From positions 808,501 to 872,500 of the forward strand of contig BRXU01000016.1 of NCBI GenBank assembly GCA_030267565.1: DNA of 64,000 nucleotides, written 5' to 3'. Numbering within the stretch: the stretch's first letter is position 1; the number at the start of each line of letters is the position of its first letter. The DNA is from Pleodorina starrii (Eukaryota > Chlorophyta > Chlorophyceae > Chlamydomonadales > Volvocaceae). A program made the position numbers and the translations under genes. Below the pieces are notes generated by a model. The model searched no databases and was not told where the DNA came from. It saw nothing but the letters and a program-made list of their open reading frames with translations. Shown here piece by piece: positions 46,296-58,260 of this stretch.

Positions 46296-48058
46296 CATTG
46301 CTGTGTCGCGACGTTCAACACGTAATAATGGAAGGAGCAGCCGTGGGGACGGTATTGCGTAGTGCCTGTGAATGGCTCTGCTATTGCCAGTCAGGAAAAT
46401 CATTATTGATGCATCAGCAGGGCTGTTGTCAACTTGCGGACACTTCTATAGTTGCCGTTATAACTATCGTTGCAGCTAGCGTAGGATTCTAAGATCAGTA
46501 AGACCACTCACTGCAAATACGCTGTGTATGTGGGTGTTGCACAGTGATACGGAACGGCAGAACCGACGGGATCATTTCATTTTATCTCCGATATGGATCA
46601 TTTATTATAACACATAATACGAAGACTATGAGGATATTACACAGTGATCGGAACAGCAAAACAGACGGATCAATCTTATCGTACGCATGCATGCGGCAAT
46701 CGGAGATCCGAAAACTGTAACGTCAAGCCATTTGAATTTCATATTAGGTACGCTTCCACAGGCCAGTTGCGATTGCGGGGATGCGTCAAATCGTTTTACG
46801 CTCTGCCGTAACGACGCAGGTTCCTACCATGTGACCAATTTTTGTCTTCCCTTTGTGGGATTCTGGGTGGGATGGGCACTTCGCAGCAACCGCGGCTTTC
46901 GGGCCGTTCAGCCTGCCAGTTGACTTCTCGTTGAGGAGTTGATTCGGCGTTTTCTCTCGGTCTCCGGCTGGTCGGCGTTTACGGTTCAATGGTGGATGAT
47001 CTTCTGCTCGCTGGACATCTGGTGCTCCGCTCGTCGCCTGTGGAGCTTCGTCGACTGCGTGTACTTCTGCAAGCTGTCGGGGCCCAGCTTACGCGGCCGC
47101 TTTGGGAGGGGCGGCCGTTGCAGGAGCGCTTGCAATGATGATGCTTCGGTTTGGCGGCGCACGGCTCGCCGGCTGCCTGCGCTGGGCAGCAGGCTAATTC
47201 GCGATCGTCTGGATTTGCCTTCTTGCTAGGGCTGTGGGTTGCGTCGCTGACGCTTGGGTAGGAGGGTCCGCCCGTGCGGCCTTCTTTTTTGCAGCCCGTG
47301 CTGCCGCGTCCCATTAGGGGGCGCTCGTTATAAAACAGGATGCGGATTTACTAGGGCCCGACTTTCTGTCAAGTCGCGCTGTCATGGTGTGACTCGGGGT
47401 GTGGATTTGGCTGCACCCTTGCGATGGACCAGGAGCTTGGTAGGCGCTACCTGTCCAGGTGCTCGGTTGGGAGCTACTTGTGTGTTGTTTTCCAGGAGCA
47501 TGGTCGGCGCTACCTGTCCAGGTGCTCGGTTGGGAGCTACTTGTGTGTTGTTTTCCAGGAGCATGGTCGGCGCTTCCTGTCCAGGGGCTCGGTTGGGAGC
47601 TACTTGTGTGTTGTTTCCCAGGAGCATGGTCGGCGCTTCCTGTCCAGGTACTCGGTTGGGAGCTACTTCTGTGGTGTTCTCCAGGAGCATGGTCGGCGCT
47701 CCTTGACTCTTTCACGCTTCGTGCGTCGTGCGGGCTTGGTGCTGGTGGGCCTTGGTGGCTTTGCTGTTGGCACCCCTTTGCGGGTGCCCCTGGGGTAGGA
47801 TGGACAGTCTGTCTAGCCTGTACGGCTAGCGACCGGTGTGAAAACCGGTCCCCCTTGTAATCGTCGATTCGTAACAAATCTTGATAACTTTGAGCGCAAA
47901 ATTTTTTTCATAGCTATTTTAAAATCTGATAGCGCCTGGTCTCCTAAATACTTCTCGTCTACACGTCGCGTCGTCCGCAAGCAAACGCGTTGGCTTTCTC
48001 GCCGGCAGCCATGCATGAATCTCAGCCAGTCGCCTCTGCCTGGCGAACATGCCCACCA
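46296..48058. repeat. U repeat unit, copy 4 (complete, four-unit minisatellite)
   Basis: Same as copy 3, displaced by 4179 bp. It opens the second 4179-bp unit. Confidence 0.92.
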
Positions 48059-48541
48059 ATCTTCATCAGTTGTATACTGCAACTATGCAGCGGCCCTTGC
48101 GGGGTGCGGCCCGACGACTGGACATCCATGCGCGTAAAATGCATACATGTGCAATAGAGGATTTAGGAAACCACTATCATCAAAGTTAGAGTGGCCTAAG
48201 TTTGATATACGGCGTCCGCTCGTATCTTTGTTTTGGGTTTCCTAACGGTACCCGCAGGTATACTTGAACGCAAGCTTTGTGGGTGCGACAGACGACCATT
48301 AACATTACAAGAGGCATGTGTATATCAATAACTCTATTTAGATAGTATAATTGCCCGGAGTCGCAACACAGAGCTGTCAATGTTATCCCTTCTTGTGTCT
48401 ATGTCGTCTTCGTGGTTACAAATCCCGTTCTTAAGGGTTGTAGTTTACCCTTTTTATCCTATTGATAGTAAACGGAGACGGGAATTTGGTGATGTGGCGC
48501 TTTCCTTTGGTCTTCGGAGTTATAGCATCGGCGGGGCCCTC

Positions 48542-48634
48542 CCTGGTCCTGGACCGGACCGGACCAGAAGTGCGCCATAAGATAATATATATTATATATA
48601 AGGCACTTCTGGTCCGGTCCGATCCAGGACCAGG
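48542..48634. repeat. Long hairpin upstream of Rep relic 2
   Basis: Identical to the hairpin at 44363-44455. The TATA box follows at 48679. Confidence 0.85.
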
Positions 48635-48735
48635 GGGGGCCCAGCAGCTAGCTGCTACACCCAGGCCCGGAAAGAACATATAAAAAGACGGGCCAAAGCT
48701 ACATCAAGCAGCTTTTTTATTCTGTTTTAGGCATA

Positions 48736-49254
48736 ATGTCGAGTAATCGTGCTAGGTGTTGGTTCTTTCACCTGAAAGTAGCCCCACCAGCCCCGGTTAC
48801 GCACGCCCATATAAGCAGTAGTGTGCCTGACTACGTGCGATATTGCATATTCCAGCTCGATTCGCTTCCGACGGGCGAACTCGAGTTTAACGGCTATGTG
48901 GAATTCACCAAGTCCGTGCGCCTGAGCGCGTGCCAAAATTGGCTGAAGGCACCGGCCGCTTGGGAGCAGAGAGTTGAGAACACCAGCAGAGATGCGGCAA
49001 AAGAGCGGGTCTCCTCGCAAGCAACGCGCGCTGAGGGGGCCCTGGGAGGTGGGCCAATGGGAGACTGCACAAGGACAACGCAACGACCTGACCCATGCGG
49101 CGCTGCTTGTGAGAACACACGGTGTAAAGAGGGTAGCTCTGGACATGCCTGAGACCTACATTCGCTTTCGTCATGGCCTCCACGCCTACGAGGCAGCTGT
49201 CAACGCCCTCCCTCGTCCAGAGCTTGGCTTTGTGCCACGCCCCTGGCAGCAAGC
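48736..49254 (+). pseudogene. CRESS-type Rep relic, copy 2
   Basis: Sequence-identical to copy 1 as far as I can see, including the five-G frameshift and the loss of the motif II histidines and motif III Tyr/Lys. It lies in the second 4179-bp unit, so the duplication happened after the gene had decayed. Confidence 0.68.
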
Positions 49255-49501
49255 TGTGCTGGACCTGCCCATAAACTTAACTTAGCCCCTGGACCCCGTA
49301 ATGTTGGTGCCAATGCATGAATGTTCATTACAGTACAATGAGAGGAATGCGTCAAATGCGGTGCATGAATAGGTTTCCGTGTGTCAGAGGCGTTGCGTGG
49401 GCCAGGCTGGGGGTAGAGGGGCTGCCGCCCCCCTCCCCCAGACCCCCTTCCCCCCGCTGGTGGGGGGCGGGGGGCTGTCGCCCCCCATCCCCCCACACCC
49501 C

Positions 49502-49863
49502 CGCTCCTTGACTCTTTCACGCTTCGTGCGTCGTGCGGGCTTGGTGCTGGTGGGCCTTGGTGGCTTTGCTGTTGGCACCCCTTTGCGGGTGCCCCTGGGG
49601 TAGGATGGACAGTCTGTCTAGCCTGTACGGCTAGCGACCGGTGTGAAAACCGGTCCCCCTTGTAATCGTCGATTCGTAACAAATCTTGATAACTTTGAGC
49701 GCAAAATTTTTTTCATAGCTATTTTAAAATCTGATAGCGCCTGGTCTCCTAAATACTTCTCGTCTACACGTCGCGTCGTCCGCAAGCAAACGCGTTGGCT
49801 TTCTCGCCGGCAGCCATGCATGAATCTCAGCCAGTCGCCTCTGCCTGGCGAACATGCCCACCA
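49502..49863. repeat. U repeat, right part only (after Rep copy 2)
   Basis: Duplicate of 45323-45684. The following sequence differs only by a 4-bp GCGT insertion near 49940 and then matches 55991-57967 for about 2 kb (offset 6124). Confidence 0.9.
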
Positions 49864-50269
49864 ATCTTCATCAGTTGTATACTGCAACTATGCAGCGGCC
49901 CTTGCGGGGTGCGGCCCGACGACTGGACATCCATGCGCGTGCGTAAAATGCATACATGTGCAATAAAAGGGCCAGCAGCGCGGCCAAACTTGTACAATGA
50001 CCATCCGTTTCATTATTGTAATTAAAACACATATATGAGATGAGAAAATGGGTTTGGTTTGGCGCTACAGAAGTAAGGCTAACAAGAGTGGTTTCGGGGC
50101 TCTGTGTGGAAACGGCCTTTTGTTAGCTTTGTTAGGCGCTTGTTAACTTTTTCGGGTCAAACAAACAAACAACTCAGTGGAATCACCCTGTTAATGTCGT
50201 ATTCTCCTTGTGATTTTTGCATACGTATTACTAATAATTTATTTCCGTCAATATTTCGTCCATAGCAGT

Positions 50270-50735
50270 ATGCCCCGGCGGGGTGGCTCTGTTGACAGGA
50301 GCCTCTATTTCAACAAGTAAGTAAATGTGTATCTGCAACAAGTAAGCAATGTATATCTGTTGACGTACGCCTCAAATAGCATCTATGACCAGGCGGCAGG
50401 TCAGACCTTCCATTGTTTGGCAAAGCAAATAAATTCAGTCTAAGACAGCTGTGTGTAACTTTTGCTCCATGCTTGTGCCATCCAGGGGCAAATGCCCAGC
50501 AAACGGCTTCAAACAATGTCACGGATGTACAAATCACAGTCGACGTCGAAGGTGTGGATATATGGGCCACGCACCTCACGAGGACTCGGGGGATTGGACG
50601 GGTGGCAATAATGAGCATTTTGCGATTTTGCCGCCAGGCTACGTTATACGCCTGCGTGGACGGGCGGGAAGCACGCACTGGAAGAAGAGAAATTGTTTGA
50701 GTGCAGACTTTCCTTCCCCGAATTCACCAACGCAG
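50270..50735 (+). pseudogene. P1-like exons 1-2 copy with shifted frame (P3)
   Basis: Exon 1 at 50270-50316 carries the same 17-base shortening as P2; exon 2 begins after TCCAG at 50486 and matches P1 exon 2 (ANAQQTA...DVQITVDVEG in the P1 frame). The P1 frame then reaches a stop at 50700. The frame set by the shifted ATG stays open through both exons to a GTAAAG donor at 50736, ending SADFPSPNSPTQ. The region is probably a broken paralog; whether the shifted frame is used is unknown. Confidence 0.6.
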
Positions 50736-50819
50736 GTAAAGTGGTAATGTACATCTCACATCCTCATTACATAGACTTCAGGCGTCAGAGTGCTCTTAAG
50801 TACCGGGTAGGCGTTCTTT

Positions 50820-50853
50820 ATCGCATCAGGTTCTATGTATATAGAACCTAATG
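50820..50853. repeat. Hairpin in P3 downstream region
   Basis: A 14-bp stem with one mismatch (AGGTTCTAT / ATAGAACCT core) and a small loop, followed by the palindrome GCATCATATATGATGC near 50867. Both are present again 6124 bp downstream. Confidence 0.75.
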
Positions 50854-50885
50854 CAATAAGGACCTGAAGCATCATATATGATGCA

Positions 50886-51490
50886 ATGGTTAATAAACCA
50901 TATGGTGAAACATGTCTACGGCACACCGCGTATTTGTTGCATGGCCTGCATGGATTTGGTCAACGTAGGGCTGCGTGTAGCAGGCCTGTTCGCAAAACAT
51001 GGCACAATCTGTGCAATCAATGCAAGGCCCTGAAGAGAAAAAAACATGTATTAATATTCATTGGTCGTTATTGGTCGTTTGGCCGGCTTTTTTTTACGGT
51101 GGCGGAACCCCTGCACAGGAGCCCCTACATTCACTATTACTCCCTTGCATGATTGCTTGGATGGACATGGGCAGGCGTGCGACCTCCGGGGCCCCGCCCC
51201 AGAGTCGAATGATTCACTCAACAGTAGATAGTATGTAACGTGTTATTGTTTGATCGCGCTTGCTGGGACATGCGATGGCTCAGTTAAAACACAATAGGTT
51301 CGTATGGCGAAGCGATCGATCATCCGTATTATTCCTTAAATAGTCGTTTTACACTATAAGCGCTGAACGCGCTGAAGTAGGGTATGCACGACTTAGTTCA
51401 ATATTAACTTATTATTTCTCCATAGTCTTTGCACGAATACTTTCTCACCCTAAGTCCTGTACCCTCCATATTCCGTCCATAGCATGCAGT
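50886..51490. other. Region between P3 and P4
   Basis: Contains the P3 downstream sequence and, from about 51150, the upstream region shared with P1 (20188-20547) and P5. Small frames of 79-88 residues show no domain. Confidence 0.45.
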
Positions 51491-52419
51491 ATGCCCCGGG
51501 AGGGCGTACTGCTCTTGGTGGCTTTCTTAGCAGGCGTCACTATTGCAACAACCAGTAAGTATTGCTATGTACACTACTCGACTAACTCACCGCATGACGT
51601 CGTCTTCACTACATACATATATGGACTGACGTATGTAGGCATGACAAGCTTTCATGATTATTTGGGTTAGGAATAGTAAAGCGACGGGGAGAGGGGGGGT
51701 CATGATCCGGTCATCTAGCCCGGATTATAACATATTATGGCTCCGGCCCACAATTACGGCGCGCGAGTTGTACGCGACCGTCGGCCTGCTCCTCGTCGTG
51801 ACCCGCATGAATGCGTGGCGCCGACCTTGTAAAGGAGCCTTCAATGAAGACCGTCGGTTATGCAAACATGTCTCGTAATAAAAAAATACCGGTGCGACCA
51901 CTGTTCCTTGCTTGTACCATCGTTCCACGCAGGTGCCAATGCCCAGCAAACGGCTTTAAACAGTACCACGGATGTACAAATCACAGTCGACGTCGAAGGT
52001 TTGTAACTTTAGGCCAACTCGCAAGGACTCCTGGCTGGAAGAAATGAATCGCTAACAGTTCGTACTGTTTACCGATAGGCTGCATCTTGTGTCTACTTAA
52101 GTACGTAAATGGCAGATAGATGGGCACGCCGCAGTCGATTCCATGCATATCTGCCTCCTCCACTTTCCCCCAACCACACACTCAGGGAAAGTTGTCATGC
52201 ACTTCTTACATTCTCAACCCAAAGAAATTGATCCGGGACCGACCGAGGCAAGCGAGGTCATCTACATACTTACCGATACACGCGCAGCCAACGCCCCCCA
52301 AGCGTTTCTGAACGTTGATTTCGGCGAGGCGGGTGCTTCGCTGCGGACTGGCGATGTGGTGGTCGCCCGTCTCAAATTCAGAATCCCAGCCGATGAGGCA
52401 GCGCAGCTGGATTTGACTA
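51491..52419 (+). pseudogene. P4: truncated P1 paralog, exons 1-3
   Basis: Exons 51491-51554, 51933-51998 and 52186-52419 have exactly the lengths and phases of P1 exons 1-3. The signal peptide is intact (MPREGVLLLVAFLAG) and exon 3 differs from P1 by scattered substitutions, mostly without stops, so it was under constraint until recently or copied recently. It is cut in intron 3 at about 52625, where the minus-strand Gag fragment begins at a 14-bp direct repeat. Confidence 0.8.
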
Positions 52420-52593
52420 GTAAGTATATAATGAATGGGCAGAGCCCGCATCATTTAATAGCCGCATCATTTAATACCGGGCAGCAGCAGGCGTTCTTTA
52501 TGGCAACATGGCGCGATTATTCAGTGCGTGGTACCATAGATGGTCGACTGGCACACGCCGTGGACCGCCTCTCCGAGATCGAGTTGCTCGGTT

Positions 52594-54515
52594 TCATAAA
52601 TAAATATGATAGCCGTGCACGTACCAAGAAGGAAGGCCGTGCACGTACCAAGTGACCATTTCTACTTGCGTCATGCTACGCGCATCTCGAATAATATCGC
52701 GGAAACGCTGCGTGTACTCTTGCACGCGTTCGCTAGATTTCATGTTATGCTCCCCGGCAAACAAACGGTCGCGCACTTCTTGCTCGGTATGACGGCGCAC
52801 ATCCCCATATTGCAAAAGGAATGCAGCACGCAATGCAGGCAAAGTGAGGACCTCATTTTTGTCGGTGTACGACTTTAGTAATGCCTGGCCCCACTCCTGC
52901 GCTTTTCCCGTCAACCAGAAAACGAAGTGCTGAGTCGGTGCCAGCCCGCTAGTTTCCATGTATTGAACGAGGGAATCAAACCATGTCTGTGTGCACGAGA
53001 TGTGCGTGTCGGTTTTCCCGTGGAACTTAACAGGGACAGGCAATTTTCGACCCGACCCTCACTGTGGGTGCCGTTCATGTTGCCGGAAGCCTGGGCGCGC
53101 CCCGCCACCTGGGCGTAGTTGGGCGGCAACGGCAGCTGCGCCGCCGGAGCTGCGGCGTGGCCCGCGGCCGGCTGCTGCTCCAGTGGCTGCTGCTGCAACC
53201 TGGGCTCGAAGAACACCGCCGGCGGCATGTCCGGGTTCGCCGCCGCGGCCGCCTGCAGGTAAGAGACGGCCGGCCGCGGAGCGCCGTTGCTGGGCCCTGG
53301 GCCGCTCTGTGCGCTCTGGTGCGCCTGCTTCCGGTTGTCCAGGGCCCGGAACGTCTCCTTGCGTGCCCAGGTAACGAACTCGTCGTCCGGCTTGCCGTGG
53401 ATGCCGGACTGCCGGAGTCCCTCCACCACCGATTCCCAGATCAACCTGAACGCGTCGCTGAACGTCGTGTCGTACAGCAGGTCGGCCATCCGCCAAATGT
53501 CGCGGACGGCGAGGGGACGGATCTCCCTGATCTGGGCGGCGTACAGGCCGCGGGTGGTGGGGTACCGCGGCTGCTCGGGCGCGGAGCCCTCCCCGGGGGA
53601 GCCCGCAGCCGCCTGCTGCTGCACGCCGCCCGCCTGAGCCGCGGCGCCGTTGCTGGGCGCTGCGTTCTGGGGCGGCTGCTGCACGTTGTTGCCGGCCGGC
53701 TGCTGTCCGTCGGGAAGCTGCTCCCCGCGGTCGCTCCCGCCCTGGCGGCGAGCTGGGCTCGCCGCCCGGCGGCGAGCCTCCTCCTGGCCCGGCCCCGCGT
53801 TCCATGCCTGCTGGTCCTTCAGCAGCGCGTCGAACTCGCGCTCCGCCTGCCGCTGCGCCCGCTTGGCCAGCTTCGAAGCCTTGCGCCGCTCCTTCTGGGA
53901 GCGCTTGGCCGCCGTCCTGCGACGAGGACGAGCTGCTGGCGGTCTCAGCGGAGTCCGACACGATGGACGAGGCTGATGCCGAGGTAGTTGGAGCCGACTT
54001 GTCCGCCTTGCGCTTGCAGCGCTGGCGGGCTTCGGCGTCCTTGCGCCGCTTCTCCTTCAGCTTCTTGATCTCCCTGGCATTGTTGTCCTGCTGCACGAGG
54101 AGCTTCTTCACCATCGCCATGAGCTCAGCGACGGTGTGGGTCTCCTGACCCTCAGCGGCCTGGTTATCGGCCAGGCCGAGCTCCTTAACAGCGTTGGCCA
54201 ACTCGGAGGCCTCCTGTGGGTCGTCCGAAAGAATATTGCCATCATCAGAGAAGCGAATATGTTTCTTAGGAACGGCTTTGGCCCGCCTAGCGGGACTATG
54301 CTTGTGATCGTCGGCTATCACGCGACTGGACTTGACCCTCGCTCGGGTCTTAGCGTAAAGCGAACCAATGGTTTGCTTTTTGATCTGCTTTTTGCCCTTC
54401 TTCTTTTTGATGGGCCTCACCGGAGCGGGGTTGAGGTCGGCGACCTCAGCCGACTCATCGGCGGCGGCGCGCGGCGCGGCCGCGAGCTCGCCCGTCTCCT
54501 TGGAGTGAGAAGACC
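52594..54515 (-). pseudogene. Gag fragment of an LTR retrotransposon (frameshifted, truncated at both ends)
   Basis: Minus strand. The first part (54515-about 53910) is basic and charged (KKKKGKKQIKKQ, coiled Lys/Glu repeats). The second (about 53930-53045) contains DIWRMADLLYDTTFSDAF and an Ala/Gln/Pro-rich linker. The third (53043-52594) has the retrotransposon Gag pattern WFDSLVQYMET, FWLTGKAQEWGQALL, AAFLLQYGDV, ERVQEYTQRFRDI. The parts lie in different frames, with shifts near 53910 and 53045. The 5' end is open up to the junction with U at 54516, so the true start is lost; the 3' end stops in a duplicated TTGGTACGTGCACGGC. No zinc knuckle or protease follows. It could belong to the same family as the pol at 59608-62307, but this is not shown. 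Confidence 0.75.
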
Positions 54516-54517
54516 GA

Positions 54518-55991
54518 GTGTATGTGGGTGTTGCACAGTGATACGGAACGGCAGAACCGACGGGATCATTTCATTTTATCTCCGATATGGATCATTTATT
54601 ATAACACATAATACGAAGACTATGAGGATATTACACAGTGATCGGAACAGCAAAACAGACGGATCAATCTTATCGTACGCATGCATGCGGCAATCGGAGA
54701 TCCGAAAACTGTAACGTCAAGCCATTTGAATTTCATATTAGGTACGCTTCCACAGGCCAGTTGCGATTGCGGGGATGCGTCAAATCGTTTTACGCTCTGC
54801 CGTAACGACGCAGGTTCCTACCATGTGACCAATTTTTGTCTTCCCTTTGTGGGATTCTGGGTGGGATGGGCACTTCGCAGCAACCGCGGCTTTCGGGCCG
54901 TTCAGCCTGCCAGTTGACTTCTCGTTGAGGAGTTGATTCGGCGTTTTCTCTCGGTCTCCGGCTGGTCGGCGTTTACGGTTCAATGGTGGATGATCTTCTG
55001 CTCGCTGCTGGACATCTGGTGCTCCGCTCGTCGCCTGTGGAGCTTCGTCGACTGCGTGTACTTCTGCAAGCTGTCGGGGCCCAGCTTACGCGGCCGCTTT
55101 GGGAGGGGCGGCCGTTGCAGGAGCGCTTGCAATGATGATGCTTCGGTTTGGCGGCGCACGGCTCGCCGGCTGCCTGCGCTGGGCAGCAGGCTAATTCGCG
55201 ATCGTCTGGATTTGCCTTCTTGCTAGGGCTGTGGGTTGCGTCGCTGACGCTTGGGTAGGAGGGTCCGCCCGTGCGGCCTTCTTTTTTGCAGCCCGTGCTG
55301 CCGCGTCCCATTAGGGGGCGCTCGTTATAAAACAGGATGCGGATTTACTAGGGCCCGACTTTCTGTCAAGTCGCGCTGTCATGGTGTGACTCGGGGTGTG
55401 GATTTGGCTGCACCCTTGCGATGGACCAGGAGCTTGGTAGGCGCTACCTGTCCAGGTGCTCGGTTGGGAGCTACTTGTGTGTTGTTTTCCAGGAGCATGG
55501 TCGGCGCTTCCTGTCCAGGGGCTCGGTTGGGAGCTACTTGTGTGTTGTTTCCCAGGAGCATGGTCGGCGCTTCCTGTCCAGGTACTCGGTTGGGAGCTAC
55601 TTCTGTGGTGTTCTCCAGGAGCATGGTCGGCGCTCCTTGACTCTTTCACGCTTCGTGCGTCGTGCGGGCTTGGTGCTGGTGGGCCTTGGTGGCTTTGCTG
55701 TTGGCACCCCTTTGCGGGTGCCCCTGGGGTAGGATGGACAGTCTGTCTAGCCTGTACGGCTAGCGACCGGTGTGAAAACCGGTCCCCCTTGTAATCGTCG
55801 ATTCGTAACAAATCTTGATAACTTTGAGCGCAAAATTTTTTCATAGCTATTTTAAAATCTGATAGCGCCTGGTCTCCTAAATACTTCTCGTCTACACGTC
55901 GCGTCGTCCGCAAGCAAACGCGTTGGCTTTCTCGCCGGCAGCCATGCATGAATCTCAGCCAGTCGCCTCTGCCTGGCGAACATGCCCACCA
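54518..55991. repeat. U repeat, copy 5 (left end missing)
   Basis: Enters U at GTGTATGTGGGTG after the Gag fragment and runs to CCCACCA, then ATCTTCATCAG. The T run near 55835 has a length that keeps the minus-strand frame open from 56015 to 55311 (234 codons), the longest version of that frame. It also carries a 3-bp insertion (GCTGCTGG near 55005). Confidence 0.9.
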
Positions 55992-56393
55992 ATCTTCATC
56001 AGTTGTATACTGCAACTATGCAGCGGCCCTTGCGGGGTGCGGCCCGACGACTGGACATCCATGCGCGTAAAATGCATACATGTGCAATAAAAGGGCCAGC
56101 AGCGCGGCCAAACTTGTACAATGACCATCCGTTTCATTATTGTAATTAAAACACATATATGAGATGAGAAAATGGGTTTGGTTTGGCGCTACAGAAGTAA
56201 GGCTAACAAGAGTGGTTTCGGGGCTCTGTGTGGAAACGGCCTTTTGTTAGCTTTGTTAGGCGCTTGTTAACTTTTTCGGGTCAAACAAACAAACAACTCA
56301 GTGGAATCACCCTGTTAATGTCGTATTCTCCTTGTGATTTTTGCATACGTATTACTAATAATTTATTTCCGTCAATATTTCGTCCATAGCAGT

Positions 56394-56859
56394 ATGCCCC
56401 GGCGGGGTGGCTCTGTTGACAGGAGCCTCTATTTCAACAAGTAAGTAAATGTGTATCTGCAACAAGTAAGCAATGTATATCTGTTGACGTACGCCTCAAA
56501 TAGCATCTATGACCAGGCGGCAGGTCAGACCTTCCATTGTTTGGCAAAGCAAATAAATTCAGTCTAAGACAGCTGTGTGTAACTTTTGCTCCATGCTTGT
56601 GCCATCCAGGGGCAAATGCCCAGCAAACGGCTTCAAACAATGTCACGGATGTACAAATCACAGTCGACGTCGAAGGTGTGGATATATGGGCCACGCACCT
56701 CACGAGGACTCGGGGGATTGGACGGGTGGCAATAATGAGCATTTTGCGATTTTGCCGCCAGGCTACGTTATACGCCTGCGTGGACGGGCGGGAAGCACGC
56801 ACTGGAAGAAGAGAAATTGTTTGAGTGCAGACTTTCCTTCCCCGAATTCACCAACGCAG
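56394..56859 (+). pseudogene. P1-like exons 1-2 copy (second copy of P3)
   Basis: Exons 56394-56440 and 56610-56859. Near-identical duplicate of 50270-50735 at an offset of 6124 bp, with the same 17-base shortening of exon 1. Confidence 0.6.
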
Positions 56860-57614
56860 GTAAAGTGGTAATGTACATCTCACATCCTCATTACATATAC
56901 TTCAGGCGTCAGAGTGCTCTTAAGTACCGGGTAGGCGTTCTTTATCGCATCAGGTTCTATGTATATAGAACCTAATGCAATAAGGACCTGAAGCATCATA
57001 TATGATGCAATGGTTAATAAACCATATGGTGAAACATGTCTACGGCACACCGCGTATTTGTTGCATGGCCTGCATGGATTTGGTCAACGTAGGGCTGCGT
57101 GTAGCAGGCCTGTTCGCAAAACATGGCACAATCTGTGCAATCAATGCAAGGCCCTGAAGAGAAAAAAACATGTATTAATATTCATTGGTCGTTATTGGTC
57201 GTTTGGCCGGCTTTTTTTTACGGTGGCGGAACCCCTGCACAGGAGCCCCTACATTCACTATTACTCCCTTGCATGATTGCTTGGATGGACATGGGCAGGC
57301 GTGCGACCTCCGGGGCCCCGCCCCAGAGTCGAATGATTCACTCAACAGTAGATAGTATGTAACGTGTTATTGTTTGATCGCGCTTGCTGGGACATGCGAT
57401 GGCTCAGTTAAAACACAATAGGTTCGTATGGCGAAGCGATCGATCATCCGTATTATTCCTTAAATAGTCGTTTTACACTATAAGCGCTGAACGCGCTGAA
57501 GTAGGGTATGCACGACTTAGTTCAATATTAACTTATTATTTCTCCATAGTCTTTGCACGAATACTTTCTCACCCTAAGTCCTGTACCCTCCATATTCCGT
57601 CCATAGCATGCAGT

Positions 57615-57967
57615 ATGCCCCGGGAGGGCGTACTGCTCTTGGTGGCTTTCTTAGCAGGCGTCACTATTGCAACAACCAGTAAGTATTGCTATGTACACTA
57701 CTCGACTAACTCACCGCATGACGTCGTCTTCACTACATACATATATGGACTGACGTATGTAGGCATGACAAGCTTTCATGATTATTTGGGTTAGGAATAG
57801 TAAAGCGACGGGGAGAGGGGGGGTCATGATCCGGTCATCTAGCCCGGATTATAACATATTATGGCTCCGGCCCACAATTACGGCGCGCGAGTTGTACGCG
57901 ACCGTCGGCCTGCTCCTCGTCGTGACCCGCATGAATGCGTGGCGCCGACCTTGTAAAGGAGCCTTCA
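57615..57967 (+). pseudogene. P5: P1 exon 1 copy, cut in intron 1
   Basis: Exon 1 at 57615-57678 is identical to that of P4. At 57967 (GAGCCTTCAA) the intron sequence is replaced by the Rep relic (CACCAGCAGAG). Confidence 0.75.
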
Positions 57968-58249
57968 ACACCAGCAGAGATGCGGCAAAAGAGCGGGTCT
58001 CCTCGCAAGCAACGCGCGCTGAGGGGCCCTGGGAGGTGGGCCAATGGGAGACTGCACAAGGACAACGCAACGACCTGACCCATGCGGCGCTGCTTGTGAG
58101 AACACACGGTGTAAAGAGGGTAGCTCTGGACATGCCTGAGACCTACATCCGCTTTCGTCATGGCCTCCACGCCTACGAGGCAGCTGTCAACGCCCTCCCT
58201 CGTCCAGAGCTTGGCTTTGTGCCACGCCCCTGGCAGCAAGCTGTGCTGG
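57967..58249 (+). pseudogene. CRESS-type Rep relic, copy 3 (5'-truncated, frame intact)
   Basis: Begins inside the Rep segment just before motif III and ends at the same GTGCTGG point as copies 1 and 2. It has four G where the others have five, so motif III, linker and VPRPWQ are in one frame (57967-58311 including foreign tail). Motif III Tyr and Lys are already replaced here, so loss of catalysis preceded the frameshift in the other copies. Confidence 0.65.
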
Positions 58250-58260
58250 TAACCGACTGC

